Shown here: positions 41,051-46,766 of the stretch, piece by piece
How positions within the stretch are numbered: position 1 is the first letter of the stretch
Layout: each line of letters starts with the position of its first letter
Origin: Chloroflexota bacterium
GTDB taxonomy: Bacteria; Chloroflexota; Anaerolineae; Aggregatilineales; Phototrophicaceae
NCBI GenBank assembly: GCA_028875185.1
Contig: JAPPFH010000137.1
Coordinates: 1-46,766 of the forward strand
DNA length: 46,766 nt
Direction: 5' to 3'
Made by a program: the position numbers and the translations under genes
Notes under the pieces: generated by a model
The model's database searches: none
Seen by the model: only the letters and a program-made list of their open reading frames with translations
What the model was told of the DNA's origin: nothing

Positions 41051-42085
41051 ATGTCTGATCCAATTGGCGAGATTCGCCGGCAGGCGCTGGATGCGCTGCA
41101 AATAATCGCTGAGGAGAAGGCGCTGGCAAGCTGGCGCAGCCAATACCTCGGCCGGCGAGGCGCGATTGGCGCGCTCTTCGGCACGATTGGCGGGCTGCCG
41201 TCGGAAGATCGCTCAGCCTTCGGGCAACGGGTCAATGCCTTGCAAGCTGAGCTAAGCGAGGCTTTTGAAGCGCGCGAAGCGCTGATACAGAGCCAACTGC
41301 TGGCGCGCGATCTGGAAGAAGGCGAGATTGATATCAGCTTGCCCGCTTATCCAAGGCGCGGCGGCGGGCTGCACCCGTCAACCCGCACCCATCGCGAATT
41401 TCAGACGATCTGGGCGGACATGGGCTTCCAGGTGTATCAGAGCCGCGATGTCGAGTTAGATGAATTCAATTTCACACTGCTGAATCTGCCGCCGCATCAT
41501 CCGGCGCGCGATATGCAGGATACGTTCTATACCAAGGATCCGCGCGTATTGCTGCGGACGCATACATCGCCGGGGCAGATCCGCGCGATGCGCGAACTCG
41601 GCGATGGCGGCACAAAGCCGATTCGCGTCATTTTGCCGGGCATGTGCTACCGGCAGGAGCAGGTGACCGCGCGCAGCGAGATTCAGTTCACGCAGGTCGA
41701 GGGGCTGGCGATCGGGCGCAATATTCGCATGAGCGACCTCAAGGGCACGATCGCCGAATTCGCCAAACGCATGTACAACCCCAGAGCGAAGGTGCGTTAT
41801 CGGGCGTCATATTTCCCCTTCACCGAGCCGAGCATGGAAGTTGATGTCGAATGCTTCCTTTGCGGCGGCAAAGGTTGCCGCGTTTGCAAATACACTGGTT
41901 GGCTGGAGATCGCCGGCAGCGGCATGGTGCATCCCGATGTGCTGCGCAACGGCGGCTATGATCCAAGCGTGTGGAGCGGCTTCGCCTTTGGCATGGGCCC
42001 CGAGCGGATCACGATGCTGAAGCACGGCATCCAGGATATCCGCTATTTTTGGGACAACGATTTGCGCTTCTTGCAGCAATTCTAA
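41051..42085 (+). CDS. pheS: Phenylalanine-tRNA ligase alpha subunit
   Basis: A 344-residue class II aminoacyl-tRNA synthetase catalytic subunit. The N-terminal coiled coil (about 10-85) binds tRNA. Motif 1 lies around HREFQTIWADMGF, motif 2 around HTSPGQIRAM and MCYRQEQVTARSEIQFTQVEGL, and motif 3 around GFAFGMGPERITML. Residues 268-279 contain C-F-L-C...C-R-V-C, a possible zinc knuckle (C268, C271, C276, C279) inserted near motif 3. The AAGGAGATGA ribosome-binding site is near-ideal. It is controlled by the upstream T-box. The partner pheT lies one gene further on. Confidence 0.96.
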   Translation: MSDPIGEIRRQALDALQIIAEEKALASWRSQYLGRRGAIGALFGTIGGLPSEDRSAFGQRVNALQAELSEAFEAREALIQSQLLARDLEEGEIDISLPAYPRRGGGLHPSTRTHREFQTIWADMGFQVYQSRDVELDEFNFTLLNLPPHHPARDMQDTFYTKDPRVLLRTHTSPGQIRAMRELGDGGTKPIRVILPGMCYRQEQVTARSEIQFTQVEGLAIGRNIRMSDLKGTIAEFAKRMYNPRAKVRYRASYFPFTEPSMEVDVECFLCGGKGCRVCKYTGWLEIAGSGMVHPDVLRNGGYDPSVWSGFAFGMGPERITMLKHGIQDIRYFWDNDLRFLQQF

Positions 42086-42101
42086 TAGGAGCGAACGAGA
42101 A

Positions 42102-44033
42102 GTGACCGCTATCTCCAGGGCGCGGCGCGTTTTGTCCGGTGCCGAGCGCTTGATGACGCGTTGGATCTGCGCCATCCCGATTCTGCTCTTGGTCACCGCC
42201 TTGAGCGCGCGCCAGCTTGACCTAATCGTGCCCGAGGTGGACGAATTCTATTTCATGAATGACGCGGGCATGGTTAGCGGCGGTCCCTATTCGCCAATAG
42301 AAGTGCTGGAGTCGGTCGCGCGGAACAGCCCGAATCACGCGCCGCTATACTTCATTCTGCTCAACCTATGGGGACACCTTATCGGAAGCGAGATCGCGAT
42401 TCTGCGTGTGCTTACCGTCTTCACCGGTTTGCTATCGCTGGCGATGATCTATCGGCTGACGCGGGATACCGTCGCCCCGCTGGCCGGGCTGCTGGCGCTT
42501 ATCGTCCTCGCCAGCAACGCCTTTTACAATTTCTATTACGCCAACGCGCGCATGTACCCGCTGCTTCTGTTGACCGGCGCAATTACGCTCTGGTTGTACC
42601 TGCGCCTGTGCCAAGGCAAGGGGGCAGCGAAGAAGAGCGATTATGTGGCGCTGACGGCCGCCTGTTACGCGCTGGCCAACACGCACGTATTCAGCGCGCT
42701 GCTTTTCGTCGCGTTGGGCGCTTTTCATCTGCTGCATGTGCAAAAAGACCGGCGTTGGCTGCAAATTGCGCTGGCTGTTGGCGCCGGTCTGCTGCTGTTC
42801 TCTCCCTGGTTGGGCGTCCTGCTCACTCGCGGCGTCGAGCGAACATACGCTTTCTGGCAGGCGGAGAGCGCTGATCTGGGCGAGGTGCTGGCCGCCCTGC
42901 ACGCGGTCGGATTCAATGGCAGCATGGTCTTGCTGCTGGCGGCAGTCGCTGGCGTCGTTTTAGGTTGGCGCCAGCGCGCGATCTCCCTGGCGGCTCCGCT
43001 CCTGATCAGCCTTTATTTCTTGATCGCCTTCAGTCTCGTGGCGCTTCTCAGCGACGCCTTCGCCGTAAGCAAAGCGCGCTTTACCCTGGGCGGCTGGCCA
43101 GTCTTCCTGCTTGTGGCTGCTGGCGGGCTCTACGGCTTGTATCGCTGGCGGCGGTGGCTGATCATCGCAGTCCTGCTTTGGCCCCTGGCCGGCATCGAAT
43201 TTCAAAGCGCTGCCGATTGGAGCGCCTTGTTCCGCGGGCGCGAGCTGCCCTTCGCGCAGCCAGCCTGGCATATCGTCAGCCGGCAGGCGCGGCAGTTAGC
43301 GATTTCGGCGCCCATCGTTACTTATGGCGTTGACCTCACCTCTCTGCATTGGCCCGCCTATATCAATTATCCGCAGAGCCGCTATTATTTTGACGATCGT
43401 GGTCTGGAGCTTGTCACGCCAGTGGATACAAGCGAATTTAGGATATATGTCGGGCAGAACGCAGTCGTCCAGCCTTTCCTGCGCGTCTTTTATCAGACGT
43501 CCACAATAGATGCTGAGGATGCGAGCGAGCTTGAAGCCTTTATGCGCGGCGCCAATTACGAGGAATGCGCGGCTTTTGAATTCGGCGTCGATACGGTATT
43601 TGTAACCTACGGCTGGCCCGTGCTGAATTGCCAGAGCGCAACGACGATTTTTGAAGGCTCGACAGACCTGATCGCTTATGAATTCTTCGGCGCCACTGTC
43701 AATGCGGCCGGCGACAGAGCGCTCTTGGTCGACCGATGGGCGGCGAGGGATGCGGAACCGGCCGAGGGCATCCGCCTGTCTCATCAGTTGATCAGCGCCG
43801 ACCGGGGGAATGTCGCGCAACTCGATTTGCCGCTGGTCCACGAAGGCGAGCTGCGTCAATTCTCAATCGATGTCTCTGAAGCGCCCGCTGGCAAATATCG
43901 TCTGGTGGCGATTCTCTATGAAAAAAACAACCGAGAAAGATTCGACTGGAATGACAATCCGGGCAATCCGCCCACTATGCTGACTTTGGCTGAATTGGAG
44001 ATACCGGCTCAGCCGTCTCCGGCACAGCAGTAA
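42102..44033 (+). CDS. Membrane glycosyltransferase-like protein between pheS and pheT
   Basis: 643 residues from a GTG with AGGAG 10 nt upstream. After TM1 (about 22-38) an external loop carries acidic E45-V-D47-E48, the expected GT-C position. Some nine further TM segments run to about residue 365, followed by a large extracytoplasmic domain. The layout is like that of the 25690-27777 protein, and both are GT39/ArnT-like. It starts 16 bp after pheS and ends 22 bp before pheT, so it is transcribed under the Phe T-box. A glycosyltransferase between the two synthetase subunits is unusual. Confidence 0.72.
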   Translation: MTAISRARRVLSGAERLMTRWICAIPILLLVTALSARQLDLIVPEVDEFYFMNDAGMVSGGPYSPIEVLESVARNSPNHAPLYFILLNLWGHLIGSEIAILRVLTVFTGLLSLAMIYRLTRDTVAPLAGLLALIVLASNAFYNFYYANARMYPLLLLTGAITLWLYLRLCQGKGAAKKSDYVALTAACYALANTHVFSALLFVALGAFHLLHVQKDRRWLQIALAVGAGLLLFSPWLGVLLTRGVERTYAFWQAESADLGEVLAALHAVGFNGSMVLLLAAVAGVVLGWRQRAISLAAPLLISLYFLIAFSLVALLSDAFAVSKARFTLGGWPVFLLVAAGGLYGLYRWRRWLIIAVLLWPLAGIEFQSAADWSALFRGRELPFAQPAWHIVSRQARQLAISAPIVTYGVDLTSLHWPAYINYPQSRYYFDDRGLELVTPVDTSEFRIYVGQNAVVQPFLRVFYQTSTIDAEDASELEAFMRGANYEECAAFEFGVDTVFVTYGWPVLNCQSATTIFEGSTDLIAYEFFGATVNAAGDRALLVDRWAARDAEPAEGIRLSHQLISADRGNVAQLDLPLVHEGELRQFSIDVSEAPAGKYRLVAILYEKNNRERFDWNDNPGNPPTMLTLAELEIPAQPSPAQQ

Positions 44034-44055
44034 ACGCGAAAGGAATTGGCTTGCT

Positions 44056-46608
44056 ATGCTAGTCCCCGTTTCTTGGCTGAAAGACTTTGTCGACATTGAT
44101 GCGCCAGTCGAATTGCTGGCCGAGCGGCTGACCGTCGCCGGGCTGGAAGTGGCGCATCTCAAGTATATTGGCTTGCCGCAGCAGAGCGTGCCGGGCGTGC
44201 GGATGCCGCGTTCGGATCACCTGGTATGGGATCGCGAAAAGCTGCTGCTGGCGCGCATAGTCGAAGTACGGGCGCATCCCAATGCCGACCGACTGGTGCT
44301 GGCTATGGTCGATTATGGCGGCGCCGAGTTGGAGCAATGCGTCACCGGCGCGACCAATCTCTTCCGCTACAAGGATCAGGGACCCATCGATCCGCCAATT
44401 TGGAGCGCCTTCGCGATGCAAGGGGCCGAAGTCTGGGATGGGCACAGCGACAAGCCAAAGCGCATGACGCTCAAGGGCAAAGAGCTGCGCGGCATCTATA
44501 ACAAAAGCATGGTCTGCTCGGAGAAGGAGCTGGGGATATCGGATGAGCACGAAGGCGTCATCGTCATGGAGCGCGAGGCGCATTATGTCGCTGGAGCGCC
44601 GCTCGCCGATGTGCTTGGAGACGTCATTCTGGATATCGAATTCACGCCCAATCTGGCGCGCTGCTTCAGCATGATTGGCGTGGCGCGGGAGGTGGCGGCG
44701 ATCCTCGGCGTCGAAATGCGCTATCCGGCTTATGACTTCGTCGCTGAAGGCGATCCAATCGAGGGGCAGGTGAAAATCGATATCCGCGAGCCAGAGTTGA
44801 ATCCGCGCTTCACCCTGACGCTTCTGCGCGACACGCATGTCAAAGCGTCGCCCTTCTGGCTGCAACATCGCCTCAAACTGATCGGCCAGCGTCCGCGCAA
44901 CAATATCGTCGATGTGACCAATTATCTGACCTTTGAACTGGGCCAGCCCATGCACGCTTTTGATTACGACAAACTGGTCGAGCGAGCTGGCGGCATACCG
45001 ACCATCATCACGCGGCTGCCACAGCCCGGTGAGCAGTTGGAGACGCTGGATGATGTCGTTCGCGATTTGGGACCGGAAACAATACTTGTGGCCGATACTG
45101 CCGGCGCCCTGAGTTTGGGCGGGGTCATCGGCGGGGGCGATAGCGAGATCAGCGCGGCGACCAAAAACGTGCTGCTGGAAGCGGCCGCCTGGAACAATAT
45201 CAGCATCCGCAAGACAATTCGCGAGCAACGTGTCCACACTGAGGCGTCGACCCGCTTCAGCCGCGGCGTACACCCGTCGCAGGCGATCTTGGGCTGTGGG
45301 CGCGGCATCGAGTTGATGCGGCAGTTGGGCGGCGGCACGGTCGCGAGCGGTGTTATGGACACATATCCGCGGCCGCCGGAAACAGCAACGGTAAAGGCGA
45401 GCATGAAGCGAATCAACCAGCTTCTGGGCATGGACGTCGCGATTGAGCAGGCGGCTGATGTGTTGCGGCGGCTGGAATTCGAAGTGACCGTAACGGGCGA
45501 TGTCATAAAGGCGACAGCGCCTGATCACCGCTTGGATATCAGCGCTGATCCAGTCGTCGGCCAGCATGACCTGCTGGAAGAAATCGCCCGCGTCATCGGT
45601 TACGATCAGATTCCGGATACGATCATGGCGGACGAAATGCCGCCGCAGCGCGAGAATACGACGGTGCTGATTGAAGAACGCATCCGCGATATTCTGGTGG
45701 CGGCTGGCTTGTATGAGGTGATCAATTATCGCTTCACCAGCCGTGAGAGCGAAGCGCGGTTGACGCCGGCGGACGCGCGGTCTTCACTTCCGCCGGTGGG
45801 TTACGTGGAGATTGCCAATCCGGCCGCCAGCGAGCGTGACGCGCTGCGCCACACGCTTATGATCAATATGCTGGAGAACGCGACCAATAATGCGCGTTAC
45901 CAAAAGACGCAGCAGCTATTCGAAATCGGCAAGGTCTATCTGGCCGGGGATGATTTGCTGCCAGAAGAGCCGATGCGACTAGGCATTTTCTTGACCGGTC
46001 CGCGCTATCCCTCGTCTTGGAACACCGGCGAGAACACTGGCGATATGGACTTCTACGACTTGAAAGGCGTCGTAGAAAACCTGATGCATGCCTTGCATAT
46101 TGACCGCGTCGCAATAGAGCGCGGCACACATTGCAGCCTGCATCCCGGACGATCGGCCGATCTGCTGGTTGCAGGCGAGCGCATCGGCAGCTTCGGCGAG
46201 ATACACCCGCAAGTGGCGGCGTGCTTTAAGCTGACGCAAGCCAAGGCGCTTTACGGCGAGTTCGCTGTCGAGCCCTTAATCCGGCGGCAGCAGCGCCTGC
46301 ACGAGATTGAGGCGCTGCCGACAACGCCGGCCGTGCTTGAAGATATCGCGCTGGTGGTGAATGCGAACACGCCGGCGAGCGAGGTGGAAGCGGTGATCCG
46401 GCAGGCGGGCGGTCGCTTGTTGAAAAGCGCGCTGCTCTTTGACGTCTATACCGGCGATCAGATCCCGCCCGGCAAAAAGAGTCTCGCTTATGCCCTGACG
46501 TATCAAGACAACAATAAAACGCTGACGGACAAGAACGCAGCCAAAATTCGCAAGAAGATTATCGGCGCCGCCCGTCACCGGCTTAAAGCCGAACTGCGTG
46601 CGCAGTAG
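44056..46608 (+). CDS. pheT: Phenylalanine-tRNA ligase beta subunit
   Basis: An 850-residue non-catalytic subunit that holds editing and tRNA-binding domains. MLVPVSWLKDFVDI is the B1 start. The EMAP-like RNA-binding domain shows HPNADRLVLAMVDYG (about residues 75-90), B3/B4 includes NIVDVTNYLTFELGQPMHAFDYDKL, and B5 and the catalytic-like core follow. A C-terminal ferredoxin-like anticodon-binding domain (about 755-850) contains PAVLEDIALVV and DVYTGDQIPPGKKSLAYALTYQ. It is slightly longer than the usual ~800 residues because of an insertion in the first ~130 residues. AAAGGA lies 11 nt before the ATG. Confidence 0.95.
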   Translation: MLVPVSWLKDFVDIDAPVELLAERLTVAGLEVAHLKYIGLPQQSVPGVRMPRSDHLVWDREKLLLARIVEVRAHPNADRLVLAMVDYGGAELEQCVTGATNLFRYKDQGPIDPPIWSAFAMQGAEVWDGHSDKPKRMTLKGKELRGIYNKSMVCSEKELGISDEHEGVIVMEREAHYVAGAPLADVLGDVILDIEFTPNLARCFSMIGVAREVAAILGVEMRYPAYDFVAEGDPIEGQVKIDIREPELNPRFTLTLLRDTHVKASPFWLQHRLKLIGQRPRNNIVDVTNYLTFELGQPMHAFDYDKLVERAGGIPTIITRLPQPGEQLETLDDVVRDLGPETILVADTAGALSLGGVIGGGDSEISAATKNVLLEAAAWNNISIRKTIREQRVHTEASTRFSRGVHPSQAILGCGRGIELMRQLGGGTVASGVMDTYPRPPETATVKASMKRINQLLGMDVAIEQAADVLRRLEFEVTVTGDVIKATAPDHRLDISADPVVGQHDLLEEIARVIGYDQIPDTIMADEMPPQRENTTVLIEERIRDILVAAGLYEVINYRFTSRESEARLTPADARSSLPPVGYVEIANPAASERDALRHTLMINMLENATNNARYQKTQQLFEIGKVYLAGDDLLPEEPMRLGIFLTGPRYPSSWNTGENTGDMDFYDLKGVVENLMHALHIDRVAIERGTHCSLHPGRSADLLVAGERIGSFGEIHPQVAACFKLTQAKALYGEFAVEPLIRRQQRLHEIEALPTTPAVLEDIALVVNANTPASEVEAVIRQAGGRLLKSALLFDVYTGDQIPPGKKSLAYALTYQDNNKTLTDKNAAKIRKKIIGAARHRLKAELRAQ

Positions 46609-46624
46609 ATACGACTGTGGCGAT

Positions 46625-46692
46625 GGGCGACCCAATGGGTAGCCCCTACATCTTTTGCGCTCCATCGGGCGACTCACCGAGTCGCCCCTACA
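46625..46692 (+). repeat. Two GGGCGACYC hairpins after pheT
   Basis: 46625-46650 has arms GGGC-G-ACCCA and TGGGT-A-GCCC. 46667-46692 has perfect 9-bp arms GGGCGACTC and GAGTCGCCC with a 3-nt centre. Both are followed by CCTACA. They are the best copies of the family and could act as transcription-ending or mRNA-protecting hairpins for the pheS-pheT operon. Confidence 0.7.
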
Positions 46693-46757
46693 AGGCTTGT
46701 CCGCTACTGTGGAACGCCTGATTTCCGCACGTCTTACCCCATCCCCGGCCCTTCCCC
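46692..46757 (+). repeat. Composite repeat: element terminus plus C-rich box
   Basis: AAGGCTTGTCCGCTACTGTG (46692-46711) equals the left end of the 203-bp element at 23833. The C-rich box ACCCCATCCCCGGCCC at 46736 follows after 24 nt, against 18 nt in the other copy. The window ends before a right terminus could be seen. Confidence 0.65.
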
Positions 46758-46766
46758 AGTGAACTA

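Noticed and set aside
44059-45567. A 502-codon open frame on the minus strand
   Set aside because: It lies wholly within pheT on the opposite strand. The high GC at third positions opens antisense frames, and the translation is rich in His/Arg/Gln with no recognisable domain.
1-46766. tRNA or rRNA genes
   Set aside because: No T-loop GGTTCGAATCC-type strings in a cloverleaf context and no rRNA-like blocks were seen by eye. A covariance search was not possible.

Overview
The window looks like a chromosomal segment of a Chloroflexota bacterium, probably Anaerolineae-like. The evidence is the moderately high GC, exported proteins with Pro/Thr-rich linkers, a tandem Uma2 pair, a T-box leader on pheS, a PheS with a four-cysteine knuckle, and intergenic repeats rich in GGGCGACYC and CCCCGGCCCC boxes. 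The lineage is inferred from gene style; no rRNA or tRNA gene is visible.

Layout. (1) 0.2-2.4 kb, plus strand: an amidohydrolase and a class III aminotransferase. (2) 13.5-2.4 kb, minus strand: a tightly packed ten-gene uptake and catabolic operon. Its order is Tat-type solute-binding protein, MalF-type permease, two near-duplicate MalG-type permeases, Gfo/Idh/MocA oxidoreductase, phosphotriesterase-family hydrolase/lactonase, D-threonine-aldolase/D-serine-dehydratase-like PLP enzyme, a second Gfo/Idh/MocA oxidoreductase, D-aminoacylase-like amidohydrolase, and L-rhamnonate-dehydratase-like enolase-superfamily enzyme. A palindrome sits just downstream of a candidate extended -10 promoter, and a long hairpin separates the binding-protein gene from the permeases. 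No ATPase subunit is encoded. The substrate is unknown; the enzymes suit a sugar or sugar acid joined to an acylated or D-configured amino compound. (3) 14-20 kb: xseA-xseB-rRNA methyltransferase, an SDR oxidoreductase, and murJ. (4) 20-24 kb: rplI with an acidic tail, a RodZ-like membrane HTH protein, a small overlapping ORF, and rimO. (5) 34.1-24 kb, minus strand: KDPG-aldolase-like gene, three exported (alpha/beta)8 glycoside-hydrolase-like proteins (one fused to a GH18-like domain lacking its catalytic Glu), a membrane glycosyltransferase, RNase Z, and an O-methyltransferase. (6) 34.4-40.6 kb: glycerate kinase and proB, then two tandem Uma2 genes separated by a copied proB 3' end, a multi-spanning membrane protein, and proA. 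(7) 40.6-46.6 kb: a strong promoter, a T-box riboswitch with a UUC (Phe) specifier and terminator, then pheS, a membrane glycosyltransferase-like gene, and pheT.

The intergenic regions carry three repeat families: CCACAGAG-type strings, GGGCGACYC...GRGTCGCCC hairpins, and C-rich CCCCGGCCCC boxes. In two places these occur as a composite in fixed order. One of them lies in a 203-bp segment with 17-bp perfect terminal inverted repeats.

The observations most worth following up are the Uma2 mosaic (a dead proB copy about 95% identical beside Uma2 genes whose cores have diverged widely), the ten-gene operon, the degenerate GH18/glycosidase fusion, and the T-box-controlled pheS-GT-pheT arrangement.
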